From: Bugula neritina
Lineage: Eukaryota; Bryozoa; Gymnolaemata; Cheilostomatida; Bugulidae
Reading direction: 5' to 3'
NCBI GenBank assembly: GCA_964035545.1
Contig: OZ037767.1
Span: 12,073,081 to 12,133,080 of the forward strand
Length of the DNA stretch: 60,000 bases
Each line of letters starts with the position of its first letter. Position 1 is the first letter of the stretch. Positions 50,001-58,000 of the stretch are shown here, piece by piece. The position numbers and the translations under genes were made by a program. A model generated the notes under the pieces. The model saw only the letters and a program-made list of their open reading frames with translations. It did not search any database and had not been told where the DNA came from.

Positions 50001-50972
50001 TCCTATTGTTCATAAGTACTAGAATGTGAAGGAGATGAAGAACAAAGGTGTGAGACAGTGTTTATTGTTGACTAGATACTAGTTTAAGTGTTCATAGTTC
50101 AGTCACTTCTTCTCCAAGTAGAACAAATACTGTACATGCCTTCCAAAATAATTTTTTTTCTAATATCCTGTAACTGTTGTTTCTGTGACTGAATAAAATA
50201 AACTTTAAATACACAGCATGATAATTGGTCCTTGGTCACAAGAGTTTAATTATAGCTAAGTACTACAGCTTTACTGATGCTACACTAACAGTAGAGCATC
50301 ACAATTGTTTTGCTAGTCAGCATTTCAATCAATAATGTCGCAGAAGTCTGGGTGAGTCATCATTACATAACAAAGCTGAAGCTACTAGATTTCTGGTCTC
50401 TTGAGGTCATGACTTGGCAGTGAAAGAGATCCGCTGCATCTACTGAGAAGGTAGATGTTAGCATCACTACTACAGCTACTAGTCAGCAAAGGTACTCTGG
50501 GGAGTCAAGTTGCTAAACTACCGACAAAATTATTATTCACTTTCCTAAGAAAATTCTAACGTTACCAATAAATAATGAAAACAGCTGTTATTACAAGAAT
50601 AGTGGGCAACACATGCAGCTGTCCCATCATGTAACAGCAACAGCAGTGGACGTGTCACTTTACAAGATACAGTGTGTCCTGCAGGTAAACCTAAACACTT
50701 GTATGCCTCACTGCCCTCAGCAATGTGGGCAGCTCACCCCCCCCCCCCCCTATTTTCTTATGCAGAAACCTTAGCATGCATATAATATCAATTTTCAGGG
50801 AGCTCGAACCTGTGTGGCCTCGTTTTCAAGATCCAACAATCATTTTAGAGAAGTAAACAGTTTTGAGAAAAAATACTTTACCTGTAGCAGATGACAAGCT
50901 AATCCATAACCAGAGTGCAATGGTGAGGTAATAGATGGAAGGTTTCGGGGGTTCCGTATCAATAGTCTTCAT
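30806..50972 (-). CDS. NEO1/DCC: DCC/neogenin/UNC-40 netrin receptor (27 coding exons, about 1580 aa)
   Basis: Twenty-seven exons join in one frame (4743 nt including TGA). Order: signal peptide, Ig1-Ig4, FN3-1 to FN3-6, a transmembrane helix (about 1221-1243), then P1 (RPDLWIDHDQ), P2 (PYPLRSF) and P3 (LSSEMDHLNHIMQDLNSI). This is exactly the DCC/neogenin plan (human DCC 1447 aa, neogenin 1461 aa). The most diagnostic matches are VRGYRLGYGVG in FN3-4, PPRDLTI..ISWQPP in FN3-6, and the three cytoplasmic motifs. The family binds netrins (and RGMs for neogenin) through FN3 and Ig domains and signals through P1-P3 to steer cells and axons. The extra length is mainly a 98-residue insert between Ig2 and Ig3. 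It converges with ATG14 and runs the same way as INTS5. Exon coordinates are in the sub-entries. DCC and neogenin cannot be told apart here; an invertebrate would have one pro-orthologue. Confidence 0.95.
31495..35458 (-). CDS. NEO1/DCC: Netrin receptor cytoplasmic exons, including P2
   Basis: Exons 35263-35458, 35089-35148, 33702-33836, 32402-32482, 31865-32023 and 31495-31649. They encode a mostly disordered tail. The first continues P1 (VELKSMEKDG) and has YMDEPRYSTLGRQRP. The exon at 31865 contains PPPRPPP followed by ARPYPLRSF, matching the P2 motif of DCC (THPLRSF, proline-rich). The small exon at 35089 has two adjacent possible donors 3 nt apart (35088 or 35091), which would add or drop one Ser. 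The acceptor for 31865-32023 was chosen because it alone keeps frame. Confidence 0.85.
32666..32838. repeat. 34-bp minisatellite in netrin receptor intron
   Basis: Five copies of a 34-bp unit starting catctacactaaatgatat. It lies 180 nt or more from the nearest exon. Confidence 0.9.
33594..33678. repeat. 19-bp minisatellite near netrin receptor donor
   Basis: About 4.5 copies of cctgttagtatactgtcta, ending 24 nt from the donor of exon 33702-33836. On the coding strand each unit includes CAGGTAGAC, which resembles a 5' splice site. Confidence 0.85.
33879..33945. repeat. 35-bp direct duplication carrying an E-box palindrome
   Basis: Two copies beginning ggtcacatgaccagataact. Each contains the 12-bp palindrome ggtcacatgacc (33879-33890 and 33914-33925), the same 10-mer core as the site upstream of ATG14. 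Confidence 0.8.
33985..34428. repeat. 49-bp minisatellite with embedded AP-1-like sites
   Basis: Nine copies of a 49-bp unit beginning attgaagggacatctccctg. Seven carry tgagtca, the AP-1/bZIP consensus; two are changed at this place (cagtca, gcgtca). It is intronic in the netrin receptor. Confidence 0.93.
34866..34996. repeat. 41-bp repeat, three copies
   Basis: Three tandem copies beginning gtgactacagcaagtataa in a netrin receptor intron. Confidence 0.88.
35592..36477 (-). CDS. NEO1/DCC: Netrin receptor juxtamembrane, transmembrane and P1 exons
   Basis: Exon 36358-36477 encodes a polar extracellular stalk. Exon 35592-35830 encodes the stalk end, a helix starting LWIVIACVCSVTVLAVAA (about 1221-1243), a basic stop-transfer CRKKVLKGRSR, and the P1 motif RPDLWIDHDQ (DCC has PPDLWIHHEE). 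P1 in UNC-40/DCC family members is needed for cytoplasmic signalling. Confidence 0.94.
35845..36237. repeat. 13-bp minisatellite abutting the transmembrane-exon acceptor
   Basis: About 30 copies of gtgggtattgtat and variants. It ends 14 nt from the acceptor of exon 35592-35830, so the likely branch-point region of that intron lies in repeat DNA. The long open frames it creates (MWVLYVG-type) are artefacts. Confidence 0.95.
36673..36797. repeat. 21-bp minisatellite near the FN3-6 donor
   Basis: About six copies of a unit like gtagaggtattacacattac, ending 20 nt from the donor of exon 36818-37120. Confidence 0.88.
36818..37120 (-). CDS. NEO1/DCC: Netrin receptor FN3 domain 6 (one exon)
   Basis: One exon of 303 nt: SPPRDLTITKIEAQPDYLMI, SWQPPSTPNGRIIHYTIY, STIFYFMIAAHNSRGVSQPS. 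It aligns along its length with DCC FN3-6 (PKDLTV, VSWQPP, RIQARNSKGVGPLS). Confidence 0.95.
37377..38322 (-). CDS. NEO1/DCC: Netrin receptor FN3 domains 4 and 5 (three exons)
   Basis: Exons 38122-38322, 37732-37986 and 37377-37538. FN3-4 has VLVRGYRLGYGVGFPE, the family's diagnostic VRGYxxGYGVG segment, and VQVMAYNNAGNGP. FN3-5 has LPPLEVKVEVLSPTSVMVTW, NIYTVKYNAL and GLRPYTKYEFSVMTIRGNR. In DCC, FN3-4, FN3-5 and FN3-6 bind netrin-1 (established for vertebrates). Confidence 0.94.
38460..40248 (-). CDS. NEO1/DCC: Netrin receptor FN3 domain 3 (two exons)
   Basis: Exons 40110-40248 (APTNVIAEAVGTSEIAMRWS, then ITAYKIRRKKKDG) and 38460-38629 (YSITGLSAGDVYLVRIAAVN, then GTGEFTSW). An alternative upstream acceptor for the second exon near 38677 is in frame but would add a hydrophobic, non-FN3 segment, so I chose the TTTCAG at 38630. 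Confidence 0.9.
40933..41226. mobile_element. Candidate MITE (non-autonomous DNA transposon) in netrin receptor intron
   Basis: The ends are imperfect inverted repeats of about 40 bp: the left end has cacttgc then cagcaaatatcag, and the right end has ctgatatttgctg then gcaagtg. The interior is short, non-coding and has an unusual density of CG-containing words such as gtacggcgttgcggtacggt. I see no clear target-site duplication, so the superfamily is unassigned. Confidence 0.5.
41404..44283 (-). CDS. NEO1/DCC: Netrin receptor FN3 domains 1 and 2 (three exons)
   Basis: Exons 44055-44283, 42628-42885 and 41404-41585. The first has an Asp/Pro-rich linker, then LTWNVTLRPGAAPVTAYTV. The second finishes FN3-1 (GLLPATQYVFSITSHN) and starts FN3-2 (VTNMRVWPTSPYSVQVSWDM). 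The third holds the rest of FN3-2 (DLHPYTEYYIRVVASNG). Core Trp and Tyr positions of FN3 are present. Confidence 0.92.
41641..42419. repeat. 13-bp minisatellite, about 60 copies, between FN3-2 exons
   Basis: A very homogeneous array of gtacagtggtggt with gatgt and ctgtg variants, about 780 bp. It lies in the intron between exons 42628-42885 and 41404-41585. It lacks stop codons over long stretches in frames of both strands, which gives spurious frames of up to 288 codons. Confidence 0.97.
42932..43076. mobile_element. Foldback element / long hairpin in netrin receptor intron
   Basis: An almost perfect palindrome centred on ggcgcc (43011-43016). The inner arms share caagtgtggagttgg and its complement, and the outer arms share agttgggggtaact and ttctataagc. 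The left arm carries an extra 21 nt absent from the right. A MITE-type or foldback element is likely. A 13-bp match to the arm (gttacccccaact) recurs at 47279-47291. Confidence 0.6.
43952..44016. repeat. (GA)n microsatellite followed by a G run
   Basis: About 27 ga units then a run of 10 G. It lies about 40 nt from the donor of exon 44055-44283. A short ga run also sits at 44400-44412, just inside the intron after exon 44417-44576. Confidence 0.95.
44417..44871 (-). CDS. NEO1/DCC: Netrin receptor Ig domain 4 (two exons)
   Basis: Exons 44759-44871 and 44417-44576. Cys in IILECEISGNP, Trp in PSVLWYK, and STDSGYFQCMGVNAAG. The first exon's donor (AAG|GTAGGT) lies inside a tandem repeat that copies the exon end and donor three more times into the intron. 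Confidence 0.92.
44651..44770. repeat. 34/41-bp repeat duplicating the Ig4 exon end and its 5' splice site
   Basis: Four copies beginning ctaccttgtaccacagaaca. On the coding strand each contains GTTCTGTGGTAYAAG|GTA, the last codons of exon 44759-44871 plus donor. The exon uses the first copy; the other three lie in the intron. Two copies carry a 7-bp extra block. Confidence 0.88.
45835..47164 (-). CDS. NEO1/DCC: Netrin receptor Ig domain 3 (two exons)
   Basis: Exons 46999-47164 and 45835-45986. Cys in VTLFCAVSG, Trp in VTWLKEG, then LEDGAVYTCRGENEQG with the second Cys. RQPALPSFVMTPWSRSV precedes the first Cys, as in other I-set domains. Confidence 0.92.
47821..48114 (-). CDS. NEO1/DCC: Ser/Pro-rich insert exon between Ig2 and Ig3 (98 aa)
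   Basis: An exon of 294 nt with acceptor TTTTAG and donor C|GTAAGG, phase 1 at both ends, so skipping it keeps the frame. It encodes about residues 238-335, rich in Ser, Thr, Pro and Leu (for example SPPSSLLTAAPPGPLVSP and GSPPPHPTSPSP), with no recognisable domain. DCC and neogenin have only a short Ig2-Ig3 linker. Splice sites and frame are good and the segment is less AT-rich than flanking introns, but no homology supports it, so it could be an alternative exon or, less likely, an intronic open frame. Confidence 0.65.
48385..48692. repeat. 34-bp minisatellite starting at the Ig2 exon donor
   Basis: About nine copies of a 34-bp unit beginning tgttactctacactgtagca. The array ends at the GTAGGT donor of exon 48694-48984, so intron DNA is repeat from its third base or so. 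Confidence 0.93.
48694..48984 (-). CDS. NEO1/DCC: Netrin receptor Ig domain 2 (one exon)
   Basis: A single exon of 291 nt. Cys in AMFRCHS, Trp in TYSWAHDG, then DAGQYRCTARNSAG with the Asp-x-Gly-x-Tyr-x-Cys pattern. The donor GTAGGT directly abuts a 34-bp minisatellite. Confidence 0.92.
49331..49858 (-). CDS. NEO1/DCC: Netrin receptor Ig domain 1 (two exons)
   Basis: Exons 49681-49858 and 49331-49482. The V-set/I-set signature is complete: first Cys in VWLACSAKY, Trp in VYSWKRN, second Cys in AHYKCIAEV. The sequence FTKEPQDTVAKAGD resembles the N-terminus of DCC Ig1. Confidence 0.9.
50739..50752. repeat. Homopolymer C run
   Basis: Fourteen C in a row in intron 1 of the netrin receptor. Its length is likely to be unreliable in any assembly. 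Confidence 0.9.
50882..50972 (-). CDS. NEO1/DCC: Netrin receptor exon 1: start codon and signal peptide
   Basis: The ATG at 50970-50972 opens 30 codons. MKTIDTEPPKPSIYYL is followed by a hydrophobic run TIALWLWISLSSA, which suits a signal sequence. The donor is ACAG|GTAAAG, phase 1. The ATG is the only one giving an in-frame leader before Ig1; an upstream 5' UTR exon cannot be excluded. Confidence 0.8.
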
Positions 50973-53900
50973 ATCAAAAATTTGGTATCATGCGCTTGTA
51001 TATTACTGGAGTAATGCAGAAACTAGCATGATGTAGTATAGCCCAGTATTAGTGCAGGTGGCCACCTTCAAAGGAGTCATATAGAAATATAACAGTCATA
51101 AAACTTACTCCGGCATATCTTCCCAACTACTAACCAATCCATATGAGGCGGGAGAAGGCTTTGACCAACAAATAAGGTACCATGGTTGAAACATTACACC
51201 ACTATAGCACTTGGAGGGTATGAGGTAGCAAAATAAATCTAGGTATTATTAATTTAAACAATGTAAATGTTTATATTAACTTATATAAAATAAATTACAG
51301 TGATGGTAATCAACCACTATGTTGATGATAACTATTCCTCATTTTAAGAGTTTCTTGCATTAAATGTTCAAATATTAGAATGTTTGATTATTGTGATATT
51401 TTATTAGAACTATTTAATTAGCCTTAGAATCACCGAAAGAAAATATTATTATGATGATTACTAATAAACAATAATTTCATGTGCATACTATTAACAATAG
51501 AAGCTGCACATTTTTATTTAAAATAACACCGAACAGTTTGAACTGAATAAAATACATCACTGTCATTATTTCAACAACACCGGCCTATTTTCATCTGTAG
51601 AGTGATAAACGATAGTCGATACTTTACTTGACACAGTTATGAATATAAAGAAAATTCAGTTCTATTTAGTTCAAACTCATTTATTTTAACATAACCTAAT
51701 TTTATTCCAAACCAAATTCTGAAGCCCTTGTTTCATCAATTTTAATGTAAATACATGACTGACTTCCAACTTTAGTATAAAGTAGTAATACTTAGAGTAA
51801 TTCTTATTGTCTTATAACAGTGAATCTAGTAGCAAAACTAAATGCAATTAACCTGGTAAAACTAAAGACTAATACACTTACAGTATGAGTATAGGTATAG
51901 TAATTGGATAGTAATTCAGTATGAGTGTAACTAAAAGTACAAGTATCAATATGAGTACCGGTATGACAATTTCTATTCCTACAACACTTATAAAATTGAG
52001 CCTTACTATTCATATTTTATGATTTATTATCAATATTATTATTAGTATTACTTCGTAACATCAGAGATTTTGAGGTTTAAGTATAACTCCAACAGTAACA
52101 GTACCACCAGTGAGTCTAAATAAATTACACGATGATGATAATGTAAAAGAATCCCTGACACACTTTTCACTTATGCAGTACTAAAATATTCTTACATATA
52201 TTGTTTTTCATCTACATACTGTTTTAAGGTTGTATGCCTAAATAATTTTGTTTTATAATGCATTTTGTGGGAGTATGTGCTGAATTGATTTGGGATTTCT
52301 GATCGCTTGCAGATGACGTTTCTGGTCGGCTTTGACTTTATCGCTACTATAAAACCTACACTAATTAGAGCTAATTTTCATTGCATGCTATCTTTAGCTG
52401 CTGCAACGCACAGCCTAATTACTGAGATAGTTTGGAAGTTCTAATTTTGTTACTGTAAGTGTAGGTATTAGTATAGAATCTATACTATAGAGTATGGCAT
52501 GAGATTATTATAATTGTGCAAATTTACTAAGTTAACTTATAGTAATAAGTAAGAACTATTAAGTATAACTATAAGTATAACATTAACTATAAGTATAACA
52601 TTAACTATAAGTATATTATTAACTATAAGTATAAGTAATAATATAACTATTAGTACTGCTACAAGTATAAGTATCAGTATGAGTATTATTAAATGATGTT
52701 AGTTGATAGTCAGTATGAGTATAGGAACCACACTGTGAGGTGCTGTTAGTATATAGACTATGCTGTGAGTTACTGTTACTGTCCTAAGTATTATAAAATA
52801 ACAATTCATGCTTATATTGATGCTAAATTTAATATTAAAATTACTCGATTTTGATTTAATAACAATTATCAAGTTAAAGTTCAACAATATATTTTATTAC
52901 ATCAACATCTACATGAACAAACTTGAGTTTAAAAACTAAAAATAAAAAAACTCATTGTGATTATCATGGTGATTATGGTAATCAGTATCACTATGAGTAT
53001 GATTATTGATCATGATAATGATAATCATAATCATTTTATTCTTTATCCTAATGATAATCATAATAATAATGATGATGAACATCATGATTATCATTCATGA
53101 TTTATCATATTATAATTATAATATTGATACTGACAGTAGTTAGCATCATAATCATTATGATTATCATCATTATTAAATTTAATATATATTATTATTATTA
53201 TTATAACATTAACTGAGTAATAGTAATACTAATACTAATAGTAATAGTTATACTTATACTTATAGTAATACTAAATCTAATACTCACACTGTATTAGTAT
53301 TACTATTAGTATTACTATTGCTATTGGTATTACTATTAGTATTACTATTAGTATAAAAGGTATTAGTATTACTATACCATTACTGTATTACTATTAGTAT
53401 TACTATTAGTATAAGTAGTACTATTAGTATTACTATTAGTAAAACTAAATGCCTAAATCAGTAAATACTAAATGGTATATTCAGTTTCATCTTTAAGTTT
53501 AAGATTAATAATTATATTTATAATAATTATTTAATTAATACCTAATTTTATATTATATTTCAAGTTATATCAAAAAATATAAAAAATACACTACCTTTGA
53601 TCATTATGCTAGCATGCTGTAGAGCATTTATATTATTATTGATAAAATCAATTACTAGGTGCCCAGCTAGGTTGTTAATATCCCATCTTCAATTCAGACT
53701 GCACACACAGCAACAATGATTATAAATTATTTATTATCATTGATCAACACGCGCAAGTGCTTGAGTAATTATTATTGGCTGCTGCAGCACAACCTAGTTC
53801 TATAACAACCACTCATGCGCAAAAGCCGTTAAAGTGAGTTATTTGTTCTTGGCAAGCCATCTAGATTGAAAAGATAACTTCATAGAGAAAGCTATTCATT

Positions 53901-54405
53901 CTACACAATGGGTTTAATAAATATAAAAAAATGCTCTTAGGAAACTTTACCTGATGTGTAAAATTTTAAATTAAAATTGTCCTGGATTGTCTCGAGGCCT
54001 TGGCAAATTTTGTATATAAAGCATTTTGCTATTTCCCAAAGTGAGAAATCATGTTAATGGATTTTCGCACAAAAATCAGCTTAATAAATTTGTATTTTCT
54101 CTGCTAGTTTATGTTTGTCTAATCTTTAACGACCATGCAATGTTTACTAAATTTTCTAGTATATTATAATTAAAAAGAGGGCACTCTCAAAATTGATGCA
54201 TGTACTCAAAGCTGGTTCCAAATTCCAACTAGGAAATCAAACGATGCATAAATGAACCTTTTGTTACAATTTTATGCATGCAATAACTTGCAATGTAACT
54301 CATTACCAAGTTAAGATTTAATTCTAACAATTTGATGATTTAAACCATTCCAGTTACTTTTTCATTTTTTATAATTAAAAATTTTAACAATATTTTAGGG
54401 TTGAT
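50973..54405. other. Gene-free simple-sequence region upstream of the netrin receptor
   Basis: It must hold the netrin receptor promoter and any 5' UTR exon, but no core promoter motif is convincing. From about 51880 to 53460 the DNA is cryptic simple sequence: agtatgagtat-type hexamers, tgat/atca tracts (52950-53175), and an inverted arrangement of aatact and agtatt repeats (53216-53450) that could fold. Confidence 0.6.
53216..53450. repeat. Inverted simple-repeat tract (aatact / agtatt)
   Basis: The left part is built of actaat/agtaat units and the right part of attagt/attact units, their complements, giving a potential large imperfect stem. Confidence 0.7.
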
Positions 54406-54617
54406 TAATAAGAGGATATGATTTGAGGGAGCAGCCGTAGTCTAGAGGGTTAGAGCATTTGCTTAGTGAACATGAGGTCATGGGTTAGGAAGAGCATCCA
54501 GTCATAATTGCTCCCATTAGCATTAGCCCGATCTAACAAAAACCCCTTCCATCAGGGGCTTCTCACAGGGATAGTGACTATAAACTTGCGTGAGTTTTTA
54601 ATAAGAGCATATGATTT
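54406..54617 (+). mobile_element. tRNA-derived SINE with target-site duplications
   Basis: The body at 54425-54598 begins gagggagcagccgtagtcta. An A-box match TAGTCTAGAGG is at 54438-54448 and a degenerate B box (gggttaggaa) at about 54483-54492, spaced as in tRNA-type RNA polymerase III promoters. The body ends in gcgtgagttttt. Flanking 19-bp direct repeats, 54406-54424 and 54599-54617 (taataagaggatatgattt, one mismatch), are target-site duplications typical of LINE-driven retrotransposition. It is not a functional tRNA gene because the downstream cloverleaf half is missing. Confidence 0.8.
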
Positions 54618-54675
54618 AGAGAAGAAAGCCACTTGCTAAGAAGCACCAACAAAATACAGGTGATTGTTGTTCACT

Positions 54676-54681
54676 TTTATT
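54676..54681 (-). terminator. Possible INTS5 polyadenylation signal
   Basis: tttatt on the plus strand is AATAAA on the minus strand, 340 bases after the INTS5 stop. It is the nearest canonical signal I found. Confidence 0.4.
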
Positions 54682-55020
54682 ATAAGAAATCTCATTTCTA
54701 TGTACAATTGAAACTTAGAATAATGCTATAACATAATTAGCACCATGTATTATTTTCAACACAGGTGTTGAGATTGATGACATTCCATATACAACCAAGT
54801 TCATAATAACAAAACTGCCATAATATTTATAATTTAAGTCAATGTTACTAAATACAGGATCATGGGTAAATTAAAAGAATATAATATTTCCAAATATTTA
54901 ATCAGTTCAGACTTTTATCAGTAAAAAATTAAAAGGTGGTATAATATAATTTGTACAGTAGAAAGGTTACATCATAAAACGGCGCTTTATGAAAGTGAAA
55001 CCAGACAGAAGCATGTCATA

Positions 55021-58000
55021 TTATTCAACACAGAGAAACTTGTGTGATATTTCACTGACAGCTGATATGTTCTGTTGAATAACTGATTGGACAGCTTTCA
55101 TGTCATCTTGATCTAGAAGAGAAAGTACGCTACTCAAAACTGACTGATTCACAACAACAATTACAAAGAATGACATAAAAGTTTCCCTTTTAACAAGTTA
55201 TGATAACACTTATTATAAAAAGTCTAGCAACAAAAACTAGCCCTAAAAACATTATTTTTAGATGAGTTTCATACGGAGAACTCAACTATATTTTTCTTAA
55301 AAAAATATGCTACATTTACTTAGTTTATTAATTTGTGTCCAACAAGCTGTTTATATAGACACATAGGTTTTAAATAGATAGCCAACAATTTAAAAATACG
55401 ATATATTTTCTCTAAGGGATTATAATTATAATTATAACAAATTTCATCATTTTAACTGTAGCATAATATTTACAGCACTTTTTTAGCTCAATTGCAATAC
55501 TGCTATTCTATATGCTAGCCAAGAGCAACGATGCAGAAGATACTATGTATCCTAATCCTTTATTACCAAACTACTATGTTCTAAGTGCGGAGTCCCAAAG
55601 ATATACCTAAAACTTAAGTTATTGTAGAAATGTTGTTATATACTTGCAGATATATTTGCATTATACACTTACTAACAGCTAACACGCGACACTATTGCAT
55701 ACTGTGTAAGGTATACTATATGTCCTTTGGCCTAAGTAGTTGTGTTATCTTTTCCTGTTTTATGTAATAATGACCAATATACACCAACTGTGGGATAATT
55801 CTAGTGGTAGTATATATGTGTTTGCTTAGTGAAAAATAACCCATCAAGTTCTTTAGCATATGAATAATACTGCCGTAAAGCGTAATAAATGAATTATTGA
55901 ATTTTACTTCAGCTCAACAACATCTAAATTTATGAATGTTAATCATTGTAACATAACTGCATAGAAATTAGGTCAAGTTACAAACGAAAGACCTTTTAAA
56001 TTCCATACTTTGTGTTTTTTGGTGAAAACTCATTTGATCAGATAAAATAATGTGACATAAGCCTAGCTCGTGGATTTTAATCGGAGTTATTTAGTTATTG
56101 AAACCTGATTATTCACTATAATAAACGAGATTACCAAGAGAGTCCTGAGTGAGCCCCTTTCTCAGACTATTCATAATGTATCTGTACACTATGTCCAACA
56201 ATAACTTCACTTCATAGCAAGCAATATGGGGAAACAACTCAGCGATATATGTTAGGGGTTTAGGGAGCAAGTCAGCCTGTAACAACACTATAATGGGTCA
56301 ATATATGTGTGCATACAATACACAAAATTATATAGAAATAAGGCATATAGATTTACTAAAACAAGCAATCTGTTTACAACATACAAGTAAGAGCACATTG
56401 ACTTGACAGTACATACTGTGTATAACACCTATTATTAAAATAATGACATGAGGTAATGTATCTCAGTATTCCAATAGTTGCTTACTTTCACAGTTTCACT
56501 AAATTAGTATACCACCACCACATATACAATTTCATTTATATATCTAACATTTTATAGTAAGACATAATATTGAAATGTAGCAGGTTTCAGGTGTCACCAT
56601 GCATCTACTAGCTATTATACACAAGTCACCTTTATAAGGAATGACATCACACGTTCACTGGCCTCCATTTCCTTAGAAAGGCCTCTTGCTGGCCCGTCCA
56701 AAGCTTTCCCCCAGGAAGTTGAGACGGTGGCAAGGTGACAGCGAACTAGCAGTGAAATGGTAACAAAGCAGGGCTTGTATGTGCAGCAGTAGCCAATCAG
56801 GTCCCAGATAACTGGAGACTTGTCAATAGTGCGTCTTACTGCCAGCTCCCTGAACACAAGGCAGAATCAGTTGGATACTCAGACAGCTGAGAGTAAAGGA
56901 TGATACAGTGCAACTGTATGTGCTTCAAACTCCACAGTTGATAACAAAATAAAACAAGTTGAACACTACCTTCAATCAACAAAGCCAAATTACAATTTAA
57001 CGTGATTATTTTAGTAAGCGTAGACCCTAACCCTACAAGTATCTATGCAGACCTGTCCTACAATTCAGACATGATATGACACCACTGCAGTAGTGTCATA
57101 CTGCAACCTGACACCACATTAGAAGTGTCATATCACAACCTGACACCACTGTATGTAGTGCTAACAGGTTCTAGAAAACTTACCGCTCGTATGTGATGGG
57201 ATCATGCCACTGAGTCTTGGCTGCAATCACATCAGGTGCAGATAATTCTAGGATGAGTCTAGCTAGCAGCTCTTTGGCGTCAGAAGGGTTGAATGATGAT
57301 GACTGGACCTGGCAGCATTGCATTACTAGCAGAACCAAGTGTTGGCGGTGGACAAACTTTGCTTTCTGTAAAGATAGATATAGAGTATAGATGTAGAGTA
57401 TAGATTTAGAGTATAGGTGTAGAGAGTAGATATAGAGTGTAGATGTAGAGTATATATGTAGAGTATACATGTAGAGTATAGATGTAGAGAGTAGATATAG
57501 AGTGTAGATGTAGAGTATATATGTAGAGTATACATGTAGAGTATAGATATAGAGTGTAGAGTATATATGTAGAGTATATATGTAGAGTATAAATATGACA
57601 CACGCTGAAATGTGGGTGTTCAAACCTTTTATACATGGAGTGAATAACAAGCATAGCTGACACACATACACAGAACATAGACAGCACATCGATACGATAC
57701 TACACAGCGTACCTGGCTGAGAGAGTTTGTGTGTTTCCTTTTACCTCTCCCAATATGTTCATTATACAAGATGTATGTCTGAGTGGGAGGTAAGTGCAGT
57801 CGATGCAGCAGCATGGAATTCTGCTGACTCAGAGACACTTCAGTGGAATCACCTGATGCTACTTTTGATACGCCAACCTAACAAAATAAACAGAAAAAAA
57901 CACTTTTAACACAAAGTTTGGTATTGCCCACACATCAACAAAATGTATAATACACAGCACTAGCAACAGCTTAGGAGAAAACAGAGAACCGTCATTCTGG

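Noticed and set aside
54426-54500. tRNA gene
   Set aside because: A-box and weak B-box are present, but there is no full cloverleaf, and flanking target-site duplications show a SINE.
57180-57689. 169-codon frame with LYIYTL repeats
   Set aside because: Minisatellite read-through fused to INTS5 exon 57184-57365; the acceptor TTTACAG marks the true exon start.
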